64,000 bases of DNA from Turritopsis dohrnii (lineage: Eukaryota; Cnidaria; Hydrozoa; Anthoathecata; Oceaniidae). The stretch lies in NCBI GenBank assembly GCA_027922465.2, contig BQMF02000049.1:1164264-1228263 (forward strand), read 5' to 3'. Positions 35,120-46,844 of this stretch are shown piece by piece (the first letter of the stretch is position 1; the number at the start of each line of letters is the position of its first letter). The notes beneath the pieces are model-generated. The model saw only the letters and a list, made by a program, of their open reading frames with translations. It did not search any database and was not told where the DNA came from. The position numbers and the translations under genes are program-made.

Positions 35120-37314
35120 ATGGATGAAAGCAGTTCTTCAGAGGTCGAAGAAAGAAAAGATGAACGAGAAGTCAGTATCTACACAGAACATGGAACAGAT
35201 CTAATGGTTACTTTTGGTTCATTGCTAGCTATTTTTCTTGTCGCTATTGCATATATATGGGAAACCTATGTGGGATATCAACGAATCTTAATCATGTTTA
35301 TTGCAGTGATTTTCCTCGCTTTGGCTGCTTCCAGATATGTGATGCGTCTTCAAAACAAGCCTCAAACTAAATCGAAAGTTGGTAAACTAGCTCGAATGAT
35401 AAAGAGACAATCAAGGCTCATCAAAAAAAAGAATGGTCTGGAAATTTATAAGCTACCTGTAACATCTACTCACCGGGTAAAACCATCTTCAAACGAAGTT
35501 ATTATGTTTACATCAATGAAAATATTAACTACAGTGTCCCGTTAATATTTGTTTAGGATTCAATCCAAAAGTTAAGACGGTATGAGCTTGGCACCGAAAA
35601 TCCCATGAAACCTCACAAACATATCCTGTTGGCTGGAATGACTGGAGCAGGGAAAAGTCTCCTTGTAAACAACATAATCAATTATGTTTACGGAGTCGAG
35701 TATAAAGACACTTTTAGATTTCAGTTAGTTGTGGAGGAAGGGGAGATTGATGAGAGAGACCCGAATGCTTCCAAGTCCAAAACAGAAAGTATGATCAGTT
35801 GGGTAAACAGTTTTGCATTACATCATCAGGAAGGATTCTGTGTGGAATACAGCTTGACCATAATTGATACTCCTGCATTTGGTAATACCCGTGGTATCAG
35901 GTATGATGAGGTCATTATTGATCAATTGAGAGGGCTCTTCGATAACAAAACTGTCTGTTTCATTCAAGAGCTTTCTTGTATCGGACTTGTTATTCAAGCA
36001 AGTCAAGCCAGAATCACAGAAAAACAAAAGTATATCTACGATCAGGTGTTGAATATTTTTGGTCATGACATGACTGAAAATATTTTCTTGATGTTTACCT
36101 TTGCCGATACAGAAGCTCCACCAGCACTTGAAGTTGTGAAGAGCAACAGGATCCCATTCAACAAGGATTACACTTTAAAGTTCGACAACTCAGCCCTTTA
36201 TGCTGCTAACGATAATATATCCAGTGATTATTCGTGGATATTTGGATACAACAGCTTAAGGAAACTCTTTTTTGATCTTGGAACAGTTTCACCGACCAGC
36301 TTAAATCTTACAAGGAAGGTTTTGAAGGAAAGAGACAACCTGAAAATTCTGCTGGGGAAGTTGCAGGAGAACATCGACAGCGGAATGGACATGCTAGAAT
36401 CGATTGAAACGATGATCAATGACATCGTAGCGTTGGAAGGAGCCATGACAACAAACAAGATCTACAAAGTAAAGATTAAACGACGTCCTCAAACAATAAT
36501 GTTCGATCACGCCGTAACGGATTGCAAATCTTGCCAGACCATGTGTCATGACCCGTGCTATATCAGTAATGATAATAAAAAAGAATACACATCGATGTAT
36601 GATGGACGATGTGTTTTTGGTCCCGGAAAATATCCCCGGGACTCGCACAACAATGGAACTCAGTAAGTAGACTTTAGTAATGCTATGGATAGTAGCTTTG
36701 TTTTCAAAATATACTTCATTTAAACTACAGGCAAACTACAATTATCATTTATTTCTAGAATATATCGTTATGATGAAATCGAGGTTGAAGAGACCATGCA
36801 AGACATGTTTCAGAAATACCAGATTGCTCTCAACAATAAGGATGCAAAGAAAAAGCTTTTGCTACACATGCTGGACGAATATCGATCGTACAAGAACAAG
36901 GTGGTTAAAGATATCACATTGGTCTCAGAAGCATCAAAACGACTGGAGGAAATTGCTCTTCGTCAATCGTTCCAGACTAATGTAACTTACATCGAAAGGC
37001 TCATTCTATTTGAAGAGTTTAAAAATCGACCAAATAAGAAAAATCGTTTGGAGCAGCTGTACTGTTTCAAGGAATTAGCATTAACGCTGGAGCATGACGG
37101 AAACAGTCCATGTGAGATACCGGTAAGTAAGTATGAGCAAATCATTATGAAGGCGATCAACAACATTCGACATGAGATACAAGATTATCAAACGTATTTC
37201 CCCACTACCTATGATAATATCAGTATTCAGCCAGCCAGAATTCCACGTATAGAAAAAAAAGTTCAGAATTCTGAAAAAAAAAGTACTGGTGTGTTTAGTT
37301 TTTTTTATTCCTAA
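35120..37314 (+). CDS. Membrane-anchored septin/AIG1-like GTPase (three exons)
   Basis: Exons 35120-35476, 35557-36662 and 36759-37314 (introns of 80 and 96 bp, GT-AG, frame kept) give 672 residues. Residues 28-47 and 56-74 are hydrophobic and form a membrane hairpin, so both ends probably face the cytosol. The G domain follows: P-loop GMTGAGKS (146-153), G3 DTPAFG (223-228) and a G4-position TFAD (300-303) in place of TKxD. A Cys/His cluster (C442, C445, C449, H450, C453) and a long helical C-terminus follow. P-loop GTPases with TFAD...APP and a CxxC...CH..C segment form a large, poorly studied animal family related to AIG1/GIMAP and septin-type GTPases. The second half of the usual Cys cluster is degraded here. 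Function unknown. Confidence 0.85.
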
Positions 37315-37374
37315 AAGTATTTTTGGAAGAGTTCATATATACCTCTATACACGTATTTTTTAAGAAATGAAGCC

Positions 37375-37380
37375 AATAAA
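37375..37380 (+). terminator. Polyadenylation signal of the GTPase gene
   Basis: AATAAA lies about 60 bp after the stop codon, followed by a T-rich stretch. Confidence 0.7.
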
Positions 37381-37399
37381 AATAAACCGAACCTATAGT

Positions 37400-38410
37400 A
37401 GTCCAGATTTTGTTTTTATTTTTTTTATGCTAAAAATTTTGATTTATTGTTTCTAAAGAACAAAGAGTGATTTATCAAAAATCGATTATTAAGCATTGAG
37501 TTCAAAGGTGTCACCTTTTTTGGCTGTCACCCCCACCTGCAAAACCAATGTAGGGTTACGGTTTAGAGCTTCCTATATTGGGCATTTTGAAGATTAGTTT
37601 AACCAAATTATTTCAGCTTTTTTTAGTTTTTGTTTAACGCTTTGGGTGCTTTTATAAGGTTTCAGGGAAAATAGTTTTTGAATCATTTTTTATCGCTAAA
37701 AAATTTTCGTTCAGATTTGTTTTGGATAACTCTTGGTGTTTGATTTTAGCGGAATAATTTTTGGTGTTGATTTTGCATTTATATTCTTCTTAGGTTGAAC
37801 TTATTTTTTGGAAAAAGAAATAAAACCAACAAAAACATTCGTATTTGATAATGTCTTCCTGCACAAGCTTTTTTGGGAAAATCCATCCTGCGTAGAGAGT
37901 AACCGGGAATGTTTCAATTTGATAAATTTACTTTCTCAGAGCACCTAGAGAGAGGGTCAACACTCTGAAGTACATGCTTCTTTTAAAACGACGATGGTGG
38001 ATCATCCCAAGGTGAATCAGAGCATTGTGTGTTATTTGAAAAAAGTAGCTTATATCGATGGAACGCAGGACGGAAAAGAAGGGGGCGTGGACAGCTTTTG
38101 GGATTAGTTGTGTTAAGGTCATAAACTTCAGATGAAGAACACAGATTAGTTAAGAATAGGTACCGTACACAAACATGGTCGGCTCGGATGAATGCCTAAA
38201 AATCAAAGTAATCCAGGTGCTGGGATGAATTTACTTTCATCTTGTGACAGATGCCTTAGAATCGAAGGTATTTCCACAATTTCGTTTCGTTCATATCTTA
38301 TAGAATTCGTTTGACCACGGAAGACGGAAGAGAACGGACATGCTCTAGATTGATCAACAGAAAAGGGCGTTATAGTTTTTTGATAATCTTTTGCTGTTAA
38401 AGTATTTTGT
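37400..38410. other. No gene seen
   Basis: AT-rich; the open frame at 37928-38122 (minus) has no recognisable features. Confidence 0.5.
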
Positions 38411-39070
38411 ATGGAGAAGATGAGTCAAGTTTTAACAAGAAGTTCAAGTGATTTGTTAAAAATTGAGGAAATTATTGATAAGAAACTCTCAACCTTTGTA
38501 AGTACAGTTGCTTCCAAAGAAGGTATTGAAGAGACTATGAGTCTCATTCAAGATATGAACACGAGAATCATTAGTCAAAATGATTTGATCGTTAATCTAA
38601 ATAAAAAAATTGACGAGCAGAGCGTTGAGTTAAATCATTTGGAAGACAAAGTGGCCGTGTTGTTAACTTCAGTATCTGTTCTGACAATCAAGAGCAATAC
38701 TCAAGAAGATATTGTTTGCGAATTAAAGGAATTGATACATCTCAAAACGAGACATCCAAAGATTGCATAAATAAAGTAATTCAGGTTTGTAGACATTCTA
38801 ATGTCTTAATCAACGATTCTGATGTTGATCGAGCCCACAGGGTTGGTAAAGATCGCAAAACTATGATAGTGAAATTCCACTCTTTTTGGAAAAGAACAGC
38901 CCTTTATAAGGTAAGCAAAAATCGAAAAGATAACATCAAGATTCATTTTGACATTACAAAAAAATCGACTAGATCTGCTCGATGAAGCTAAAAAAATGAT
39001 TACAGATGATTGTGCTGTAGAGTTTGTATTCGCTGACATTAACTGTAGCAAAAATGAAACATTTAATTAA
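38411..39070 (+). pseudogene. L1/Tx1-type LINE ORF1 remnant (coiled coil plus RRM-like)
   Basis: The first frame (38411 to about 38700) encodes a heptad-rich coiled coil. A shifted frame then reads YSRRYCLRIKGID, DVDRAHRVGKDR and MIVKFHSFWKRTALYK, the layout of Transposase_22-type ORF1 nucleic-acid-binding proteins. A second shift in an A-run near 38960 leads to a tail ending near 39070. ORF2 is not present downstream, so this is a truncated, dead copy. Confidence 0.8.
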
Positions 39071-42000
39071 TTTTTTAACGACATTGACAAATTTAAGGAA
39101 TTTTTGTAAGCTTTTTCCTATTTTTCTCCCATTTCCTATTTTCTAACTTTTCTCAGCAATCTCTCTATTAAAACTACGTAAGGTTTCGCGATTATTCTAC
39201 ACTTTTTTAAATTTTTTTTTCTGTTCTCTCTTGACAGCGAGAACAGTGTACATTAATTGCCTTTTGACTGCGCTTAATGTCCATAATTACCGGGTGCAAT
39301 TCGACCATTTTCTGGATCATTTGTGTTTTCATACATTTTCAATCAGACCTTTGATGCTGCCGCTCGGTTTTGTAAACATGGACATGACACCACAAGCAGT
39401 TCAACTTGCTCATCAATCACATCGAGAGCTAGTGAGACACACCTTTGGCTTGGTTTCGATATGCGGTCGCCGCAGTCATTATATCAAAAAGGCAAGAAGC
39501 CCTGGGTACGAGGTTGCATATCTTTATTATCTAGCAGCATTCATTTATTCCTTCTATTCCACAGTGGGATAATTCAAAGCCATTAGCCATAAAAACTTAC
39601 CCTGCTTCGATACGGTGATATTCTTATGATAGTTGAAAAATGAATCCTAATTTTTTGATTACCGGTCATGTCTTAATGTACTTCACTTTTCGTTGTTTAT
39701 GTATTTAACCTCGGGTCACCTTGGAAACAAGAGCCACTTAATTTCGACGGCTGTGATAATCTTAGTCATGAAAGGTCGGAACCAGATGAAAAGTAGGGAC
39801 TATGAAATAACCAAGTTTAAAAGAGTTTAATCATTTTATTTATTTCCAAATATAAAAAAACGTTGTAATGCAAATTCTGAAGTGATTCTCAAGAAATATT
39901 AACACAAAAACAAATCTGCGCTAAACGTAGAAGAAATTAATATGGTAGACCATGAAGTGCAGATCTTAAAAGACGTGCAATGTGGAACTTCAAGCAAAGT
40001 TAATGAACAATTCGTTTGTATTTCAAGATGATTCTCTGACAGCTTTGTTTTTGTTTCTGCTTCCGCTTATAGATGAAATAAAAAAAACATAAAAACAACA
40101 ACAACAACAGCACTTCATGAAAACAAAGACAAAACAAAAAAACAGCAAAACAAGAAATTAAAAAGAAAAAACGTCGTTACATTAACAGTATTTCAGTCCA
40201 ATAACTTAAGAGCAAAATGACACATCAAAACAAATTCGAACAACGAATCGAGTTTTTGGAAGGAGAAGACCACCACTAACCTTTCAAGATTTCTCGATTC
40301 AGTTAACCTCAAATCCGTTTTTTTTTTTTTTTTTAATTTATTATCTTAAAAATGGTGTTGCTTGAGATTCTTTTTTTTTTTACATGTTTTAAAATATATC
40401 AAGATAACACTTAACTGTAGAGAGTGTGTCCACAGTGTGTTTACATCGTCTACACTTGTTGATAACCCCGATTGTTATCCTTTCTTAGTCCAATCAAATA
40501 TGCAACACAGAACTACTTAAAACACGACGACCCGAATAAACCTGTCTAGATATGATACAAACATCTGTCGGGAACTGGTTACTAGGTTGCACAGTTTTAT
40601 GTTGTGAACAGGCAAAAATGGCAAATCTTCTGAATTACGCCTCGAATTACGCAGCACCTAGTGACCCTATCTTCTGAAACGTATCTAATCAAAAAGCAAG
40701 TAAAATATCTATAAAGAATTAACGACTTGAATCTCTCGTTTCCTGGGGGAGAACTATATACAGGTAAGGCTTATGGGTTTTTATACAGGGTGGGCTTATA
40801 TTCTGAGTAATGGGGTATACGACATTATAAGTAACGATCGAAATGCACATCGCCAATATGACATCGATTTAAAAATAGGTATTAATATTTTTGCGGTGAT
40901 GAAAATATGGAGTCGTTAGTTGTTTCGTTTTTCTAAGGAAGTCATTATGTCACAGTTTTATTTTCTCATATTCAGAAGATGATTTCATTAAAACATTTTA
41001 TTGCTTAGTGCGTAAAGGAAGTTAATTAAATGTCGCGGCTAGAAACCTTTTGCGTGGCGTAAAAACGCTAGCCTACGCAATTTTCAATAAAAACTTTCTG
41101 GAATGGAAAGATTCAACAAGAATTTGTATTGTCTTTATCACAAGAACAAATATATATATACAAGGTTGCAAACAGAAAAAAAAATATACTTTAAGTTCTG
41201 GCCTTCACTCATTCACTCACTTACTCATTCAGTGTTCTTAGCACAGTCTGGAATTTTGTTTAAGGTGGAAAAACGTCCGTGTTTCTTTGACGTTTTGATT
41301 TTAAAGGCAGAAACGTTCGCGAAAATTGTAAAAAAATCGCAAAATTCTTTACCCTAGCTACAGTCTGCAAAATATATCATTCCGAAATTATTACACAAAA
41401 AGTTTTTAGCAGCTGATACAGCAGAACTTATCATTCAAACTGAAGACCAGGTTATTTATAAGAACTTTTTGCTTTACTTGTACAGGTGCCAGTGTGTATT
41501 TGGAAAGAGTTTCAACTGCGTTGTACTGATCCATAGTGATTCTGATTGACAGGTTGCTGCAACATGCTATCAGAGATGGAGTCAGGAGTTAAATGCACCT
41601 GGTAAGAAAGGATTTAGAAATCAAAAAATAAATAAAAAAGGATATAAGCAACGATGTCGAATGTTCTGTCGTTCTGCTGATGAAATTAATTTATAAAATT
41701 GGATTGCATTTACGATGAAGTTTCATCAGCCATGGAATTTTAAACGTTCATCAGCGTTGGCTTCGGTTCAAATTAATTTTAAACCTAATTTTAAAGATCA
41801 GTTACCACAAAAATGATGACACAATGAGAGACTTTTACATCGACATAGCTACATGTGTTCTAGCTAATCTTCATATGCCAGTTAAATGTAGAAACAAAAT
41901 ACGTGTAACAAAAGATTTGAACGTGAAACTAAAGGAAATGGGTGAAAGGTAGAAATCTCAATTCGGCATACTATCCATAGAATAGTATAGAACCAGATTA

Positions 42001-42700
42001 ATTGAGCCCTTCAGGGGTTTGTTATTTAGTGAACGTTCTGTCTCTCTGGCAACGATCAAATAGCATCCTTGATCATAAGCATTGGCGTGTAGAACTATAG
42101 AGCCAGCCAATCAAATTTTCGTTTAGTGAAAATTATGTTATGCTTACAAGACTTAAACTGCTTTTGGTCTCATGTGTGACACGGCCAGGCTCGGTTTAGT
42201 CTGGATATTTGACACACTAACACTTCCCTTTGACTCATATGCTTGAAAACAACGAAATGCTTAGTGACATTTTAACAACAGGAATTATAAACTTGGCCAA
42301 ACAATGAACCATTCATACTAGGGATCCAACCAGTACCTACAGCAGACACAGATGTAATGATGTAATTTACGAGAAGGCTATTGTCAAGTAATCATTCATC
42401 AAAAATACGGAAAGTGCGAATGAGATTATTTTGGATCACGAGTGCAATTAAAGGAAAGCATAACTACATTTTTGTTAAGGCCTAAACGATACTGTAGAAT
42501 GAAATTTTAAATGATTGGACACAAGGAAATAAAGGCATAATTGCGCTGTGATTAAAGGGGAAACATCTCTCACACGTCAATTCATAATTTCAACCGCAAA
42601 TTGAAAAGGAAGGGCTGAATGCAAACTAATTACACTTTCGAATGTTTTTCTATTATTAATTTTCCAGTACTTGCAATTAACAGTAATGGACGAGGAAGTA
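39071..42700. other. No gene seen; 3.6 kb before the cationic peptide gene
   Basis: Contains T-runs (40320, 40370), a (CAA)n tract (about 40097-40110) and the short dispersed motif CCCTGGGTACGAGGTTG (39500-39516). Open frames at 39231-39586 and 41050-41357 overlap in different frames and show no family features. Confidence 0.5.
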
Positions 42701-42707
42701 ACTCTCC

Positions 42708-42715
42708 TATAAAAG
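42708..42715 (+). promoter_or_regulatory. TATA box of the cationic peptide gene
   Basis: TATAAAAG, about 80 bp before the donor of a 5'UTR intron (donor 42788, acceptor ending 42873) that would place exon 2 just 4 bp before the ATG. Confidence 0.65.
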
Positions 42716-42877
42716 CCCTAAAACAACTGCATCAGGTTCAGTTGAAAAGTGCTTCAAGTAAAGTTGAGAATAAAGAATATCAGAAAGGTAAGGGTTGAAG
42801 GCTTCCATAATGTTTATTTGTTCTGTTACCTGTTTTGTTATTTTGTATTATGTTTGTTTATTTGTTTGTTTAGAAAA

Positions 42878-44529
42878 ATGAAGCTGATTTTGTTGTTCTT
42901 TGTTATTTGCGCTGTAACAGGTAATTTGAATGTCTTTGGACCATTATAGAACTTGCAAACAATTGAGAACGTGTAATCTTTAACTATACAACCGAACTTG
43001 TGATTGTTTCAATATACTTTATGATTGGGATGCAAGATTTCGATGCAATATTAAGTTCAATATAAATGTTAAGTTAACACTTCCCAGTGGACAAATTTGT
43101 TGAAAAATCTCTACGATCGAGTGCATTTCCATAGAAACATACACACTATCTCAATGAGAATGCTCTTTGACGCAGTGAGTTTTGACCTTTTGTCCGCCGA
43201 GTTTCGAGGATTTCATGAAAGTACTTGTTTCGCTTTCGTCTGCAAATGAAGTGATTTTATCATTTTCTAGTCAGACAGTGACACTGACCTGCTTCGTATT
43301 GATTTTAGCGTACACAACTGAAAATGAAGAAAAGGATGCCAAAAAAGAAGGTACACAGAATCCAATTTCATTTTCTACAGATGGAAATCCGCAATTGTGG
43401 TCGTTTATTGTGTAACTGATGAATTTCTAGGAGACGAATCTCTTGATTCGCAGTGTTACAAAAGTTCAGTTAAATTAATAGCAAGTTTCTTTGCTTTTAG
43501 ATAATCTTCAAAGTGATGATGTAAACTTGGATGAATTGTTATCAAAAGTGATCGTAAACCAAATCGGTAAGGAGATCTGTAGTAGAAAATATTGACCCCT
43601 TAGAATATTTTCACCCCCATGGTTTACGCTTATGACTAAACCTAACCCTAACCCTAACCCTGGACCGTAACCCTAGCAATAACAAAGAAAACCTAACAAG
43701 TCATAAGCGTAAACCACGGGGGGTGAAAATATTCTAAGGGGTCACTATTTTCTACCACAGATCACTTTAACTCATTACATTTACGCCTTCATTACGCCTT
43801 CGTAGATATTATATTTACACCCTCATGGATATTACATTTACGCCTTCATAGATATTTACGCCTTCTCACATTAGTAGTAATGTTGCTTAAGTTTTTAAGA
43901 AAAGTTACTAGAGCCGCTTATAAACGTGTTGCTTATAAAAAAACGTATACTCTAATCGGTGGATAAGTTTAAAAGTTTTTGAATAAAATTTTAAGGTTGA
44001 TTTTACGGGGTTTTTTGTTTAGAGAAAGATGACAAGCTTGAAGCACTTCTCTCTGACAATGATGGTGAGTTTTATCCTGACAGGTGAAAACATCCTTCCA
44101 TGCAAAACTGTTTAAGTAAGATAATACTTTTTCATTTAGATGATGATGAGATTGAATTAGATGAGGATGATTCCGCAGAAAATAACGGTAAGTTCATAAT
44201 AAAAAGACGGATTTAAAGATAAAATATTTGTAAAAGCTGCCTGCCTCTTCTAACTACCCTAACTCAAAGAAAGATAAAACATTTGTCATTGTTCAACTCA
44301 AAGAACTCAACTCACGTTAAAAGGTTGTTCGTAAATATTTTACTGTTTTTGAATAGACATGGAAGAACACGATCCGTGGGGAAGACGCCGCCGCCGCCGT
44401 CGACGTCGCCGATGGTTTAGAATTCGTGGAAGAAAGATCATACGAAAAGTTCGAAGATTCATTCGAAAAGCCAAGCCGTATTTCTGCAAAATCTATCCTA
44501 CAAACCCAGCATGCTTTGTGGGAAAATAA
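42878..44529 (+). CDS. Secreted prepropeptide with acidic propiece and arginine-rich tail (six coding exons)
   Basis: Exons 42878-42920, 43309-43350, 43501-43566, 44023-44064, 44140-44187 and 44357-44529 have GT-AG borders and join in frame to 137 residues. The first encodes a signal peptide (MKLILLFFVICAVT). Exons 2-5 encode a strongly acidic propiece (runs of D/E, such as DDDEIELDEDD). The last exon encodes ten consecutive arginines after DPWG, then an amphipathic Arg/Lys segment (WFRIRGRKIIRKVRRFIRK) and a short tail with two cysteines. Every intron is phase 1. A signal, an anionic propiece and a cationic C-terminus is the layout of several cnidarian antimicrobial precursors (arminins, for example), but I see no sequence identity that names it. 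Antimicrobial activity is inference. Confidence 0.82.
43574..43763. mobile_element. Hairpin MITE with telomere-like loop, in intron 3 of the peptide gene
   Basis: Arms 43574-43636 and 43700-43763 are near-perfect inverted repeats (GATCTGTRGTAGAAAATA, then GACCCCTTAGAATATTTTC). The loop contains three tandem CCCTAA telomere-type repeats (43641-43661). It lies wholly within the intron. Confidence 0.9.
43774..43870. repeat. Short degenerate tandem repeat in intron 3
   Basis: Units built on ATTTACGCCTTCATAGATATT recur about four times with indels. Confidence 0.7.
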
Positions 44530-44597
44530 GATTTTCAGAAAATATTTTGTTATGAACTCTTTGTTAAAATGATTTGTACACATTTGTATTGCTCTTT

Positions 44598-44603
44598 AAT
44601 AAA
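44598..44603 (+). terminator. Polyadenylation signal of the peptide gene
   Basis: AATAAA, 69 bp after the stop codon. Confidence 0.75.
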
Positions 44604-45266
44604 AATTCGTTGAAATTAACCAATTTTTGTTATTCCTGATAATTCATTTCTAAAATATATCTTCAAATGAGCGTTATAAAGATTGGTACTGAAGTCATTA
44701 TGCACCATTGATACACTTTTTTCAAAAAATAAAAGTGGAATGGAACAAAGGGAACCTGTGTTTGTTTTTGTTTTTTTGCTTTTTGATCACGTTAATAATG
44801 AAATTAAGATCATTTCATCTGTTTCTTCCTAAGCACAATATTAACTATCGTAATTGACTGGATCCTGCTTTCGTGAGTTACAACATGGATGTCTGACTCA
44901 GCACCTTTGTCGAATATCTGATCTGTGTCTGTTAAAGTAGCCAAATCGTTGAAAAAATTAATAAACTGCATGAAAACGAGGTTGGATTTATTAAACTAGG
45001 TTAAACAGAAATTCAAAGAAAGTGTATTGTTAACCGGTAGTTTCCGATTTCTTACCGTTCTTATCGCAACGACGTAAGTAACTTTCGGAATGATTTTTTT
45101 TGAAAGTTTCTATAATGGCATTATAGTCCAGGAGCCAGTGACAGACTTTTTCACCCCATATTCATCAAAAAAGCTTGAAACCAATCATTGGGTTGCTAGA
45201 ATTGATTTTTGAAAGGTCAGCTGGTCCAACTCAGGTTCTTTTGGGGTACAGGGGGGCACCAATACC
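44604..45266. other. No gene seen
   Basis: AT-rich spacer between the peptide gene and the nested transposon stack. Confidence 0.5.
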
Positions 45267-45362
45267 CCGATTTCGGACCTTAAATTCACCTCGTAAGTAT
45301 TAGAGTTGAAATTTTGTAAAGAAGTACATATATAAAAAAACAAAAACAACAGCATGTTTTGT

Positions 45363-45400
45363 CAACGTTTCGGGTGAAGTCACCCATTTTCAAGACAAGG
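45363..45400 (-). ncRNA. Hammerhead-like ribozyme remnant of the Penelope element
   Basis: On the minus strand a 6-bp hairpin (GGGTGA-CT-TCACCC) is followed directly by GAAACG, as stem II and the downstream core of a hammerhead. The upstream core reads CTTGAAAAT instead of CTGANGA, so it is degenerate and probably inactive. Penelope elements commonly carry hammerheads near their termini. Confidence 0.4.
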
Positions 45401-45477
45401 TTTTTACAGAATGTACATAAGTATATATACAATTTTTGTTTTACAATTAATTAACACATCACTGTTCTGCAATTAAA

Positions 45478-46840
45478 CTAGCATGTAGCTTTAGCTAAAA
45501 ATGCCCCCGCGCTCAAGCATTCCAATTTGTACACGCAGAAAGCTATACATTAACAACAGAAACGAAAACAAGATTTTGGCCTAACAAAAAATGTTTTGGT
45601 TGATTTGAGACCTGATATGAGGCAAACTAAATAATGTTATCTCTTAGGCCTAAGTCACACTGATGCTAATATACCTTTCAAACAGTGTAAATAAGGCTTA
45701 ACAAGTAATATCAGAAAGTATTTGCTACAAACAAAAGAAATGTGTGAACTGAATCATGAATACGTATTTTATAATCAAAGTAAGATTTGTTAAAGAAATT
45801 ATGTGAGAGCCAAAAGAAAAAAAAAAAACTTTTTCAAAAAAAAAAAATAAAGCGAAAAATCCATTAGAAATTTGCGTTTCAAACTTTAATTCAAAACAAA
45901 AAATAGCCATCGTTATCATAAAATAGCAAGAAAAAAAATATAAAAAGGTTTTTTATTGATCATGATCACTATAGATGAGTTTCTTAGTGACGTAATGTTT
46001 ATAAACACCAGTGTTCTTTGCTCGATAATTACGGTATATTGCAACATAGAATATCATTAATCAAGTCATTTTCCTGTGAGTATGCGCATGCAGCCTCGCA
46101 GGAAATAAAAGTCTCTTTGTACACTTCAAAATGTTGTCACTTTATTTGGTTCTCTGGAGTCCCCTTAAAGACAATCGACATTAGAAAGTTTCAATACACA
46201 TTAGCACTTCCTATCTATTTTCATACGTTGTATTTGATTTTTAGTATGTACAAGGTATAAAAGTGTAATTAACATTGGAAACTCGTTTATAGTGGAGGAC
46301 AGTTAAAGAAGAAAAACAAGAATTTGTAATATGGCTTTCTTGCATACACAGAAATCCAATTAAAATGGCAAGATCCACCAAAAATCAGTGCATTGAATAA
46401 AATTTATTAAATGAAAGATTTAGAGCTAAAACATATACAAACATAAAATGTATGGTTGGCAAAATTTCAGATTCCAAACTGTGCTTCAAAATCCTTGTTG
46501 TTCAGAGCTAGGAGGATAGAATCTATCTAGATAGATCTATCCTCCTAGTTCAGAGTAATATAAAAAATGTTTAATTAATTAGCATACGAACTTTTTAAAT
46601 AACATAATATAATATAATGTAATATAATAGTAAATTAGAAAGAGATACGAAAAAACATTCTGTCTCCCACTTACAGTACCATGCTTTTAAACGGGAAAAA
46701 AGCAAAGTCAGCTAATAATTGTATTCCACCGTGTAACGTCAACACGAAATTTGGAAGATGATGAACAAAATTGGAAACTGACATTCGCCTATCTCGTGAA
46801 ACTACTATGCCTCCTCGCTCGCTTACGCTCGCTGCGGGGG
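45478..46840. repeat. Dispersed repeat family 2, copy A (GCCCCCGC tips)
   Basis: Shared with 54474-56110: TAGCATGTAGCTTTAGCTAA and TGCCCCCGC at one end, TGTTATCTCTTAGG...AGTCACACT in the middle, and GCTCGCTTACGCTCGCTGCG then GGGGC at the other. Both copies stop abruptly at the same GGGGGC. Copy A cuts off the Penelope RT at its C-terminal side and itself contains a MITE that copy B lacks. Confidence 0.85.
45972..46289. mobile_element. MITE copy 2 (TAGAYGAGTTTC ends), innermost layer of the stack
   Basis: Nearly identical to 27451-27775, with an extra TA on both sides (CTA-TAGATGAG ... CTCGTTTA-TAG). Copy B of the surrounding repeat lacks it at the matching position, so it inserted after the repeat copies separated. 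Confidence 0.9.
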
Positions 46841-46844
46841 CAAT

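Noticed and set aside
35605..36666. The GTPase as a self-contained 353-residue gene starting at 35605
   Set aside because: A GT-AG intron (35477-35556) joins it in frame to the upstream membrane exon, and another (36663-36758) to the C-terminal exon; the frame ends exactly in a donor site.
39231..39586. Two overlapping plus-strand open frames of about 100 codons
   Set aside because: They use different frames of the same DNA, lack domains and contain the dispersed CCCTGGGTACGAGG motif.
43641..43661. A true interstitial telomere or chromosome-fusion scar
   Set aside because: Only three CCCTAA units, placed exactly in the loop of an inverted-repeat element.
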